The position numbers and the translations under genes were made by a program. From Elysia marginata (lineage: Eukaryota; Mollusca; Gastropoda; Plakobranchidae): 39,830 bases of DNA. Positions 21,951-32,045 of the stretch are shown piece by piece. Within the stretch, counting starts at the first letter, position 1. Each line of letters starts with the position of its first letter. The notes beneath the pieces were generated by a model. That model searched no databases and was not told where the DNA came from. It saw only the letters and a list, made by a program, of their open reading frames with translations. Location of the stretch: assembly GCA_019649035.1 (NCBI GenBank), contig BMAT01005552.1, positions 142,516 to 182,345 on the forward strand, in the 5' to 3' direction.

Positions 21951-22310
21951 GTCACACAACTCCGTGTCGCGAGGTCGGTCCAGTCCACACTGCCTCTACT
22001 CCAGTAATGCACACAGTCTAGGCTATCCTTCTCTCTCTCCCCAGGCTCGGGGTTCAACCTGGACCACACCAGACCAGCGTAACATACAGTGTTCAGACCT
22101 GGCCGCCAGGCATTGCCAACTTTCCAGCGACCTGACTGCGGTGACATCAAAAGAGACCGCTAGGCCTAGGCTAAGCACTAACTGGTGTGACGGGGCCAGG
22201 CGTGGAGGCGAGTGTCACACCGTTAGGCTAGGGGTCTCTTGACGTCACGGCTACATCAGGGTCTTCAGTACCTGGCCTGCCCTGCACTGACTGAAGAGGT
22301 GACGGTTAAG
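21950..22310. promoter_or_regulatory. GC-rich block with CRE palindrome; candidate promoter/regulatory element or 5' UTR exon
   Basis: This block is visibly richer in G+C and CpG than the AT-rich flanks. It carries the full CRE/ATF palindrome TGACGTCA at 22240-22247 and the related TGACATCA at 22142-22149. It lies about 8 kb to the right of the minus-strand coding exon, i.e. upstream of it, so it could be that gene's promoter or a non-coding first exon. That link is inference. The 92-codon plus-strand frame over it has no recognisable domain. Confidence 0.35.
22141..22248. repeat. Long imperfect inverted repeat (foldback)
   Basis: The left arm at 22141-22191 and the right arm at 22214-22248 are complementary in order. 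Left GTGACATCAAAAGAGACC pairs with right GGTCTCTTGACGTCAC, left CCTAGGCTAA with right TTAGGCTAGG, and left GGTGTGAC (22184-22191) with right GTCACACC (22214-22221). The left arm has two extra bulges of about 6-7 bases. The spacer is 22 bases. As RNA this would fold into a long bulged hairpin. Confidence 0.7.
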
Positions 22311-22313
22311 ATT

Positions 22314-22316
<3 letters not shown>

Positions 22317-22375
<59 letters not shown>

Positions 22376-22490
22376 AGAGAGAGAAACAGAGAGAAAGAGA
22401 GAGAAACAGAGAGAGACAGAGAGAGAAACAGAGAGAAAGAGAGAGACACAGAGAGAGAGAGAGAAGGAGACAGACAGAGGCAAGGACAGA
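22317..22490. repeat. Compound GA/CAGAGA microsatellite
   Basis: A pure GA run at 22317-22351 is followed by about 140 bases of higher-order CAGAGAGA/AAGAGAGA units. It produces long spurious Arg/Glu and Ser/Leu frames. Confidence 0.95.
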
Positions 22491-22503
22491 GGAGAATTTT
22501 GTA

Positions 22504-22870
22504 ATGGCAATGATTAAGATGATTTTAAAATTTATGTCGCTATCAATGATAGTCATCAGCGAAAAGAATAAGAAGTTTAAATAGAGGAAGAACAACAAGA
22601 ACAACAACAACAAAACACAACATCAACCAGAAGAGAAATAAGAGAGAGAGACACACACACACAGAAAGAGAAGAAGAAATGGTGATGATGGACAGACAGA
22701 GAGAAATATAAGAAAAAAGAAAATGTGATGGTGATGATTAAAATGATGGTGTAATTTATGATGGTATTGATGATTGTTATTAGAGAGAAGAAGAAGAAGA
22801 ACGACGACAACAACAAGGACAACAACAAAAACAACAACACCAACAAGAAGAGATGACAAAAGAGAAAAAA
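22504..22870. repeat. Diverged tandem duplication, period 224 bases, with (AAC)n
   Basis: ATGGCAATGATTAAGATGAT starting at 22504 recurs as ATGGTGATGATTAAAATGAT at 22728. Each copy is followed by a T/G-rich stretch, an AAGAAGAA patch, an (AAC)n-rich patch and AGAAGAGA. The whole compound microsatellite seems to have been duplicated as a unit and then diverged. Confidence 0.65.
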
Positions 22871-23238
22871 GGAATAAAAAGAATAATCGAAAGACAGACC
22901 AAAACTTTGACATAGAATCAAGCAAAGGCAAAAACACAAAAATCATCATTCAGCCGCAGTGTTGCTGTAAACAGAACAACAAAGCCTCATTCCCGGCCGT
23001 GTTTTGACTCACAGTTCCCTGACCTAGCTTCAATCTTCCATCATAATGCCTGATTGTCTCCCCTAGGACCCAGCCCTCACCTTTAGCTATATACATCCCC
23101 CTATGCACCCCATCCCGCTCTGCTAGCCTTGGTCACACTTAGTTGCCGGAAACAATAAATAGCAACACCTAAGCCTAATAAAACCGCTGGAAAAAAGTGT
23201 TTCTGTTTTGTCCAGAATTGCTGCTATAGAGGCTACTC

Positions 23239-23244
<6 letters not shown>
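22871..23244. other. Non-coding region
   Basis: Changes from A-rich to a C-rich patch at about 23040-23130. No gene or RNA recognised. Confidence 0.45.
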
Positions 23245-23275
<31 letters not shown>

Positions 23276-23357
23276 TCTCTTTCTCTCTCTCCCTCTCTAT
23301 TTCTCTATCTATCTATCTTTCTATCTATCTATTTAACTACAAAGTATTTGTGTCTCA

Positions 23358-23409
<52 letters not shown>

Positions 23410-23420
23410 GTCTGTCCATC
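23245..23420. repeat. Compound (CT)n-(CTAT)n microsatellite
   Basis: Interrupted CT dinucleotides at about 23245-23300 pass to CTAT. The main CTAT array of about 13 units lies at 23357-23409 and ends in CTGT units. It gives a spurious Leu-Ser-Ile-Tyr frame. Confidence 0.95.
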
Positions 23421-24375
23421 TGCCCACATATCTACGTCTCACACCTAATAAACAACAACCATTTCCTTACTCACTCCCCACTACTCAGTCTACCGTCAAC
23501 CACCAAGCGCATCATCTCCTACACTTCCACACCCAAAGACCACCATATCAACATCCCTCTAACGTCCAGTAGCGCTAGCAAAACGCTGAAGGGAAGGGAA
23601 AGGAAACGCGCTCTCTTATGACTGAACAATAAAGGAAAACTTTCATCTTCAATTCACTCAGTAACAAGAACGCGAGGAGAGTAATGAGCAAGCTGACTCG
23701 AGAGTTCGGACATGGGAGAGAAGACTGGACAAACCAGATTTGTGAAAGTTTTCTGGCCACAAACACATAGACCTACAGACACACAGACACAAACAGCTAC
23801 TATTGCTTCATCCGTCTGACACTGACAAAGAAGAAGAAGAGCTTGATAATTGTCCGAAGCAATTCGGCCTAGAGTAAGTGTAGAGAGTCGGATTTAGCAA
23901 TTTCAACATTACACGATGAAGACGCTGACAGTCTAAACAATACATTTTTTTCTGAGCTTCCAAAGGCTGTAAAAACCATGAAATCATCAACATTTGGTGA
24001 GCAGGTATTAGCACTTTTTTAAGATTTTTAATAACTATAGAGAAAAGAAGGAATAAAAACTAATACACTTTTAGAAAGCCGTTTTTCTGAAATGAAAATC
24101 TCTGACATGCGACCAATTCTCACTGGTCGCGAGACAACTGCTCCATCCATCTGAGACAAAAGAAGAGCTTCCTCTAGTTATCTAGAGCGCGACTAATCCA
24201 CAACAACCTCTCTAGTATCGACCGTCCAATTGACTCTGTCAGTCCGGACATCTTCAGGTGAGAAGTAAAAGGGAATAAAAGAAAAAACGAAGAAGAGGAA
24301 GAAGAAGAGGAGGAAGGGGATCGATGAAATTTGATTCATTAGAGCGTTTACTAGGTCAGCAGGTTGAGCACGCTA
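23421..24375. other. Non-coding region with small hairpins
   Basis: No gene. Perfect short hairpins occur at 24109-24130 and 24172-24187. Words around 23806-23860 (CATCCGTCTGA, AGAAGAAGAGCTT) resemble those around 24145-24170 (CATCCATCTGA, AAGAAGAGCTT), suggesting an old duplication about 330 bases apart. Confidence 0.4.
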
Positions 24376-24605
24376 TAGCCATTATCTCTCTATTTCTCTC
24401 TCTCGCTATAGTCATATCTCTCTCTACCTCTCTTTGACTCTCCCTCTATCTTATAACCCTGTCTCTCTTTCTCTGCCCCCCCCCCTTTCCCTCTGTCTTC
24501 ATGTCTGCCTCTGTTCCTCCGTTTCCCCCTTTCTCTATGTCTCTGTCTGTCTCCCTCTGTCTCTCTCTTTATATCTCTATGCCTCTGTCTCCCCCTTCAT
24601 CTACC
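24376..24605. repeat. CT-rich pyrimidine tract
   Basis: Degenerate CTCT, CTGT and C-run sequence, including about ten consecutive C near 24475-24484. It produces a spurious Leu/Ser/Pro-rich frame. Confidence 0.85.
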
Positions 24606-25302
24606 TTTCACACAAGCAATGACAAAACGCACAATTTTAGATATATATCTTGGTCTTGTTAAAAAATGTTCCCTTTTCTAGCCGTCTTTCCTCTTTTCCA
24701 TTTCTTCTTTCCTTGTTGATTATTTTAGTGCTATTTTCATATTTGCTCCTGCTCCTTTTCAAGCAAAAATAAATCAATATCTATTGAAGGAACAAAAACG
24801 TGAGATTCTTTCATGTTAAAAAATCTATATATGTCTAGAGCGGACATGTCTTTGCAACTACAAACAAGCTAAAGACAGCAAAAAGGAGAAACTAAAATAA
24901 TCTGACTGTCCATGGGTAAGCAAATAAAGTTGTAGTATCAATAACTTAAAGTGTTATTTCTAAGGAGAAAGATTGAACACACCAATGAGGTATTTTCATC
25001 TTCATATTTTCCGATCTCCCAAATAACTTGAATATTCAAATTAAAAAATCCATGTGAAAAGCAGTGGAAGTTTTGTTCAATTCAATGCATTTTTAGCCTA
25101 CATGTGTTATTTATGACAGCCGTGATCTTTATAAGAAATCAGTGGACCGTATCATTCCTTTTTTCAGTTTTATTTTTAAGTTCTATGTAACTCAACTAGA
25201 TCTATGTATGCTATAAAAAAGAATGTGAAAACAAGGTACACACCCTGTAAATCTAAGGTTAAGGAATTGTTAGAAGCTTGGCTGTTTTTCCAAATTGTCT
25301 CT
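24606..25302. other. AT-rich non-coding region, no features seen
   Basis: No open frame of interest, repeat or RNA gene recognised. Confidence 0.5.
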
Positions 25303-25362
25303 TAACACACACACAGACAGAGAGACAGACAGACAGACAGATAGTCAGACAGACAGATAAAA
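25303..25362. repeat. (CAGA)n microsatellite
   Basis: Short CA and GA runs flank CAGA/GACA tetranucleotides with a GATAGT interruption. Confidence 0.9.
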
Positions 25363-25541
25363 AGAGTTCTCTTTCAATAGAAATGCATATCAATCAATTA
25401 ATTGTGAAGCGCAATGTTGACGTCTAGAAAAGTGCAAAGGGTTTGAGTCAATATTATAGCTTTTCTACAAGCAATTCAGCCAAAACTTTCTTATTATAGC
25501 AAAATCAAAGACTGCCGGACAATGTCGATCTTTGTCAATAA

Positions 25542-25559
25542 ATCGATAAATTTATCGAT
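25542..25559. other. Perfect 18-base palindrome
   Basis: ATCGATAAATTTATCGAT is fully self-complementary. It overlaps TATCGATA at 25553-25560, which matches the DNA-replication-related element known from Drosophila. AT-rich chance formation is possible. Confidence 0.6.
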
Positions 25560-25798
25560 ATCCGATAATCCGTGCAGAGAATAAACATCAAACAAACAAA
25601 AATAAAAAACCTTAAAAACTATGTGTCATTTTATTTTTGTTTCTACCATTTATTTTAAACCACAGTGTTAAAAAGTATAACCTAAAACACTCGTCTATGT
25701 TTAGTTCCGATATTTCTCGACTTGTCTTTTTTTATCTGTCCTTCAAGACACCAGCAGGCCTAGGTAGGAATGACAAGCGTGCGACAATGACATAACGT

Positions 25799-25832
25799 AG
25801 AGCTAGAGAGAGCTAGAGAGAGCTTCAGAGAG
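25799..25832. repeat. Short tandem repeat of AGAGAGCT-type units
   Basis: Three close copies of a GAGCTAGAGA-like decamer, the last one altered. Confidence 0.7.
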
Positions 25833-26022
25833 TTAGAGGGCTACAGAACTAGATTCTAGAAGTGTGATCGCACACGTGATCTGGAATTGTGCCACGTCGA
25901 GTCACGGTTGGGGTTATCTGATAAACCTAAACATAATCATACACACATACACATCCACAGTCTCCGCCCGTCATAATGACATGATTGGCAGGGGCGGCAC
26001 TCTAAACGTTGGCAGCTCGTTA

Positions 26023-26039
26023 TGTGTGTGTGTGTGTGT
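26023..26039. repeat. (GT)n microsatellite
   Basis: About eight TG units. Confidence 0.9.
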
Positions 26040-26132
26040 CAACAACAGAACATGAGCCCTAGGATGTGTTATCAAAGGGCAGTATCTACAATGAAAAACA
26101 TAATCGAAATGCTGTGATGTAAAGAGAGCGTT

Positions 26133-26260
26133 TTTATACAGCGTTTAATACACTAAAATTGCTCTAAGCGCTTTACATGGGTTCCCCCTGACAGGCAATT
26201 ACCAACCAAAAAATTTTCTGAACTCACAGAGGAGCAGCTGATAAAGCGCTTTACTATAGC
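26133..26260. repeat. Dispersed repeat module, diverged copy 3, with AAGCGCTT palindromes
   Basis: TATACAGCGTTTAATACACT, then AAAATTGCTCTAAGCGCTTTACA, resembles the modules at 761-835 and 9290-9365. The palindrome TAAAGCGCTTTA follows at 26242-26253, echoing TAAGCGCTTTA at 26165-26175. It is probably the end of an old dispersed element of unknown class. Confidence 0.4.
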
Positions 26261-26518
26261 ATTCAGAAAAGATCTTTCACTGCCCATAACCGGGTACTCA
26301 GAACTGTTTTTTACGCTTCATGCTATCGGAGTCCTTCGTCGTGCATTGAAGATTCTCAGTCAAGAAAAACAAAAGCCCAATAAAAGATTTAACATTATTT
26401 GGATTTTTTATCGATTATGAAGTCTCGGTTAACTCTTTTGTATAAAAAGGGGTGTTCCCTCCCACTCCACACCTATTTTACAACCATCCCATTTGTTATG
26501 AATTCCAGGCCCCTAAAA

Positions 26519-26585
26519 GGCTTAGAATCAAAAGGTTTCATCGACAATATATTTTAGTTACAGGTGGAAATTCTGATTCTAAGCC
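26519..26585. repeat. 67-base foldback with 12-base perfect arms
   Basis: GGCTTAGAATCA at 26519-26530 is exactly complementary to TGATTCTAAGCC at 26574-26585, with a 43-base loop. It could be a decayed small inverted-repeat element. No target-site duplication was identified. Confidence 0.55.
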
Positions 26586-26973
26586 CTCATGAAGTGATTA
26601 ACAAATTCAACATTTACTTGACTCAGAAGGTAAACAATTGTTCGTTCAACTGCTTGCTATTATTCATCTTATTGCGTCACTTAAGAGGTTGTTCCTCTAT
26701 TCTAAAAATGTTCCAGGCACAAAACCACTGAGTTTTTTTCTTTTATTTTATCGAATCAATTGCAGGACAAACCATAGGAGCCTATCCCTACCTTAGGCCT
26801 AACCCGATGCACGTTCCTCCTTATCTACATTCTTTAGCATACAGGGTCCGTCCCGTCGTGAAGTTGCACTTTAACTGGAGGTCGTAGGCGGCATGTACTT
26901 TATTTCTGACAATAGAAGGCTATTGAAAACATTAGAATGTGTGTAGTGAATGAATTAGGCGTATGGTGTATTT
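26586..26973. other. Non-coding region, no features seen
   Basis: No gene, repeat or RNA recognised. Confidence 0.5.
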
Positions 26974-27155
26974 GAGAGAGAGATAGAGAGAGACAGAGAG
27001 AGAAAGAGAGATTGAGAGTCTGACAGACAGTCAGACCAATGGAAGAGAGATATACACTTAAAATGTAAAGACACAGAGAAAGAGATTATACAGAGAGTCA
27101 GTTATAAGGAAACAGGAGAGACAAAAACAGTAACAGAGAGAGAGAAAGAGAGAGA
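26974..27155. repeat. Degenerate (GA)n-rich tract
   Basis: Two GA-rich patches (about 26974-27012 and 27132-27155) are joined by degenerate GACAGA/AGAGA sequence. Confidence 0.8.
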
Positions 27156-28689
27156 GAAGACAAAGAGTACTTACAAAAAGTGTGACTAACATATGGGGAG
27201 GTGGGCCTGGGGCATAATGCTAAGAGGAGTGGCGTACGATAAAATTACAATTTTAAAAATCTAAGAACTTTAGTCTTTTCTTTGAGTGAATTAAATGAAA
27301 GCATAATTCATCTTCGTAATAACAGATGAGACTCGGACTATCGCTATAAATATTTACGGGTTTTTCCAACAGGCTTCTTTTTAACGGAAAAGCGATAAAA
27401 ATCTTTGAATCTACTCCAGCGTTTAAGGCGCACTGGATTATTTTCTGTAGAATGCTGATCGACCAGTGCACCTTTTCAACTTACGAGGGAGCATTGCAGA
27501 CACAAGCACAGTTGGCAGAAAAGTGCTTATCCTTTAGCTTATCAAAACTACCGCTCGCTGTTTTCAAACTGTAAAAAACTGTAAAAACTACAGTCCACCA
27601 ACATCGTTGTTGTCAAAAACAGTACTTCTCTTAGCTCACTATGAGCAATTTTTTTCATCAAATTGATAATATCGGTCATTCAAAACCCCATTGCCGTATT
27701 TAGGATCTTTTTCATCTCTATGTTTACTCCGCATGTACGGAAAGCCCAGAAATACAATGGCTCATGTAATCAGAGAACTGCGGCCTTTGTGTCGGGTCTT
27801 TCATAGTAACCATGACCGGTCTATTGTTAATGTATTATAAATGGTAAATGTACTTTACTTTATGTTTAGATCTAAACACACTTGAAGTCGGGCAGCTGCA
27901 AAAAGAAGAAAAAAAAACGGCCGTTTAATAAAAACTCGATGACTTAAATTTCACTAATGTGATTTACATAAAACGCTCTGGACTTTTCATAATTATATTT
28001 TAGGACGGTCCAACGACCGCCATAGTTTACGCATTACTCGCATGAAATATCAAATTACATTCTCTTAATAACTATTGCGGTTTCAAGTTACAAAACCTAT
28101 CTTGGATTCTCATCATGTTTTCATCATTTATTTATTCAAGCCATGCAAGCTTCATCTCCAAAAAAACCCACACAGGAAGCCTACCTGAGAACAAAACAAC
28201 GTCTTTTACAGCAACGCCTTCCCTCTTCGAAGTAGTAACAGAAACTCTGAAGAATTCTAATCTGCACTAAAGGTAAAGTAAACAACGCCAGGTTTTGTAA
28301 ACAATGCATGCTGGGTAGATCTCTGTCCACTTGACCTTAGGTCACCTAGCCAACCAGGCAAGTCCAGAAAGCTAAGATTAACACTACATCCGGTCTGCTA
28401 CAGGGCCCATCGGTCCAGGAAAACTCAATTGACCGTGTGACGCGGGCTTAACCGGCCCGACGACCGTTTCGATTAGAGATACGGGAACCTCCGGTTTCGA
28501 TTTATATTCCAGGGAAAGACGTATCCATCAAGTCCGAGTTTATCTGTTATACGGATCTCTAGTAGTGGCGAACAGGCAGTGCTGGACTCCTAGAACATGT
28601 CCTATTATTTCCGCAGATCATTTTCACCTTGGTAATCCAGGACAACATTCTAAATTGTTTGTAACACTGGTAGTTTCGTTTGTTGTCGT
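27156..28689. other. Non-coding region; CpG-richer patch near 28375-28510
   Basis: Mostly AT-rich. The patch at about 28375-28510 is GC- and CpG-richer (for example ACGCGGGCTTAACCGGCCCG) and could be a regulatory element, but I see no TATA box, long frame or RNA structure that proves it. Confidence 0.35.
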
Positions 28690-28805
28690 CCCTCAGTGTC
28701 TCTCTGTCTTAAGTATCTGTCTCTCTGTCTCTTTCTCTCTGTATCTTAAGTTTCTCTCTCTGTCTATATTAAGTAAGTGTGTGTGTGTCTCTCTCTATCC
28801 CCCTT
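28690..28805. repeat. Degenerate CT-rich tract with (GT)n
   Basis: CTCTGTCT-type units interrupted twice by TTAAGT, then a short GT run at about 28777-28788. Confidence 0.8.
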
Positions 28806-31446
28806 TTCTACAACACTAAATATAACCTTGGATTGAACACAAACATTGATTCAAAGGTTGTGTTAGGGTGTCTTGTTTTCATTTCATTTGGATAGAAGCT
28901 CGCCGTTCAACCTAAAATGGACCATTTTCAGCTTTCCTTAACTCTCTCCTCCAGGAAAATAAAAACAACATTGAAACTTTCTCCAGAATAAACATCACTA
29001 TATAAGTGTACAACAGTGATTTACAAGGCTGTGTTCGTCACATATTGATTTGTACCTCCCAATCCCCCCTCTCCCCCGTCCACTCTTCCTCCATATCATT
29101 CAATGTATTCTTCTAAGTACTTTCGTTTTTCTAAAGTAATTCCAACGACCGACCTAGGAAGCTAAACAGATTCTACAAGTAAACAAATAGCAAGGGAGAA
29201 TTTTGTGTCGCGGAGGATTTGTTCTATTGCTGTAAACAAACAATACTTTTTTTAGCTGTCACTTGAAGGTGATACAGCCATAAACTCAACTTCCCAGAGG
29301 GCTCGCAATGAAAGAAGAACCTCGACGACGAGTTCCAAGATGAATTAAAGATACGCGAGTAACGCTTAGTAAACCTGTCAGATTCTACACGATACGCCAA
29401 TGGAGACCAATAAAACAAAACTGATTTATTATGGGCTGATACTTTCTCACCCTAATGACACGCTAGCCTAAAAAGTCGAAAGCACGGACTTTTAACTCTT
29501 TTACTACACCGTTTGGGGTAGTTTGATCAGGCAGGCAAACTTAATGTTTCAGCTTTCTCAACAAAAAAGGTGAAAAGAATAGTAAAAAAAGCATGGCCTC
29601 TCCTCCAAACCCTCACACGTGACAACCCTCTTCAGATGAAAGAAGGCAGCATCCTTTTGATTTCCTTTCCTTCAGCTGTTAAATACAAATCTGCGTATCC
29701 AAAAATAGTCAAACCGGCATCAGCAAACTCCAAAAACAACTCATCTTTTCCATCAAGACTTTTTGAAAAGTTTTCCGTAAAAAAAAATAAATTCTCTTTG
29801 GTAAGAGCTATGTAGGTCCCCAAACCCACAGAGTCCATCCCAAAGCAAATACAACAATTCCCCGAATATCTTACCTGTTCCACAGGCAAACAGAAGAAAA
29901 GAAACTTCTACGTCTGTTCTAAAGAGACTCGAGATAAGCCAGGCCCATCTAAAGAGATGCATCCTTACATTCGGTTACACGCTTTCCATCGCGTGTACGC
30001 GTTACGTTCAGAGCGGACCGTCCCCCAAAAATGACGCATGTTTGCATTGATGCGCACCTCCTAACACAAGAAGGAATTCCTCTTGACATCATCTAAGTAA
30101 ATGCCACGGCGGCAGTTCGCACCAGTCTCCGGGAATCTCCACTAGCTTGTTCTATCTAGTATATTGACGCACGCAGCCTGCCAGCAACCATTTGGCCAGA
30201 TTTTTCTAGCTTTGTAAACGCCAGCCAATCTTTACTTAAAACAAATGTAAGAATGCAATAAATGTAATTACGTCCTTGGGACAGATGTGAGGATAGTGGT
30301 AATGTCATGTTTTTCTTCACCTGAACATTTTATTTTGTTTTAAATCCAGACCACTGCGGATTTTGAAATCGTAAAACATTTGGTAGAATGGACTTTTTCT
30401 TAGCCTGACGGAAACTAAATAAAACATACTCAGAGCTACGACTCCATAGGACAGAATGAGTGAAAATATCTGAATACCTTATTAAGTGGGGAATGATACA
30501 AAAAAAATAATGCGGACTTGTCTGTTTTGAACAAAAACAAGAGCAACAATCAATCTCAACGACAGCAACAAGATCAACAGCAGTAGCAGCAGAAAAAGAT
30601 AAGGACCAAAATCCAAAAGTCCACTTTTATGGTAAAAGTTTAGATTGGGCCAGACCAGGAAAGACTTCAACGAGACAACAATAAAGTCTTTGCGCTACAC
30701 CTAATAGTACAACTAGGGTCCGGGACTCGATACTTTCGAAAGAAACCAAATTTCTTTTCTGTTACTACTTAGTAAAGAAGGCGTGGCTCAGGTGTGAGAA
30801 AAAGCAATTCTCAATCTAGAAAACCAAAAAGAATATTTTCTTCAATGTACCAAAGTCTACGGTATCTCAAAACGACAGAGACAAATCCATCCTACAGACT
30901 TATGAAATCTTTTTTTTTTAATATTTAGCATGTCCAATTGTACAGTTGTAAGCTAGCCATAGACTTCTTGATGAAATGTAAACACACCATGGCCGAGACT
31001 CAAGAGGCCCCAAGGACCCGAGGCAGTAAAAAAATGTCAAGTTTTATTCCATGCTGACTTGACTATATATCTTCAACCGTCCAGCATCAAGTGTCCGTCA
31101 TAGACTCTCTTCCAAGCGAGGAGACGGAGGAAGGGAGGAGGCATCTTCGCCTCAGGGAACATTCTGAATAAATTTCATGCCAGAACGGGCAGACAGAGGT
31201 CATTTCACTAGCCTGGGGGTAAGAAGGAGGAGCGGAAGAAGAAGAAGAGAATACAATGTCAAAGGATAGGGCATGAGATTGAAAGACGGAACAGTGAAAC
31301 TGTAACTATGGGGATCTAGTGGCCGTTTCCTTTTTCCATTTTGGCTTAGTTTTTTTTCATGACACGAAAATCACTGAAGTCACAGTGTACATATTCTGTC
31401 TCACTCGCTGTATCTCAAGTCCCATTTTTCCATCTATGTCTTTATA

Positions 31447-31447
<1 letters not shown>
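28806..31447. other. Non-coding region
   Basis: Overlapping opposite-strand frames at 29570-29962 were considered. The minus-strand one (85 codons) has mixed composition, and a donor-like CAG|GTAAGA lies on that strand near 29870-29877, but no domain is recognisable. CpG-containing words cluster at about 29985-30175. Confidence 0.4.

Positions 31448-31482
<35 letters not shown>
31448..31482. repeat. (TA)n microsatellite
   Basis: About 17 uninterrupted TA units. Confidence 0.95.
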
Positions 31483-31485
<3 letters not shown>

Positions 31486-31688
31486 CACTATTGTAACGAA
31501 CCACTTTAGCGTGGCTATGTACAGATACTACTTTTTCATTGTAATTATGCCAACTTATCTATCTAAACTATCATTCTATCCTCTACTTTTTCGTCATTTT
31601 CTTCTTCTTCTCTCTCTCTCTTCACTGCTCCACACAGACGGCAAGAATGTGGAGCTCTATACACTAGTATGTCTCCCTGCATTTGTCT

Positions 31689-31702
31689 GTTGTCTAGGCA
31701 AC
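31689..31702. promoter_or_regulatory. Near-palindromic X-box-like (RFX) motif
   Basis: GTTGTCTAGGCAAC differs from an ideal inverted repeat at one base pair and fits the RFX X-box layout (GTNRCC, short spacer, RGYAAC) with one mismatch. RFX sites are known from cilium and immune promoters. Here there is no assigned gene beside it, and a chance match is possible. Confidence 0.3.
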
Positions 31703-31898
31703 AGAAAGCTATCCATGTGCATCTGGCTGTGTCAGCCATGGACTGGAGAGTGAAGGATCTGCTACAGGACACACAGAGAAAGGCGAGACAGTTAAGACAG
31801 TTGAGACAAGACATGCCGCACAAAACTGATTGGCCATTCGTACTTTTGAAGGACAAAACGAGAAGCAAGGTCAGAGAAAGATGGAGAAAGAAGGAAAT
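31698..31898 (+). other. Weak exon-like stretch
   Basis: A pyrimidine-rich run ends in TCTAG at 31697, like a 3' splice site. The plus-strand frame is then open for about 67 codons to CAAG|GTCAGA near 31870, or about 80 codons to ATAG|GTGAGG near 31900, both possible donors. The translated residues (around DWRVKDLLQDTQRKARQLRQ) are charged and helix-like, but I recognise no family and the downstream part merges with GA/GATA-rich sequence. This is a candidate only. Confidence 0.2.
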
Positions 31899-31982
31899 AG
31901 GTGAGGGTAAAAATACACAGATAGGTAAAAATAAAGGGAGACACGGAATGATTATGGATAAACAGATACATAGGTATACAAA

Positions 31983-32045
31983 TAGGTAGATAGATAGATA
32001 GATAGAAAAAGAGAGCAAGGGAGAAAGATGTGAAGAGTGAGAGAG
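31983..32045. repeat. Short (GATA)n and GA-rich patch
   Basis: Five GATA/TAGA units followed by interrupted GAGA sequence. Confidence 0.85.

Noticed and set aside
22051-22066. GGGGTTCAACCTGGACC as a tRNA B box
   Set aside because: No A box at suitable distance and no cloverleaf could be drawn around it.
22239-22613. Arg/Glu-rich and Ser/Leu-rich frames of 80-120 codons
   Set aside because: Produced by the GA/CAGAGA array; all frames stay open through such a repeat.
29570-29962. Overlapping opposite-strand frames, one with a nearby donor-like CAG|GTAAGA
   Set aside because: No recognised domain, AT-driven codons, no start/acceptor pairing that makes a coherent exon, and both strands open equally.
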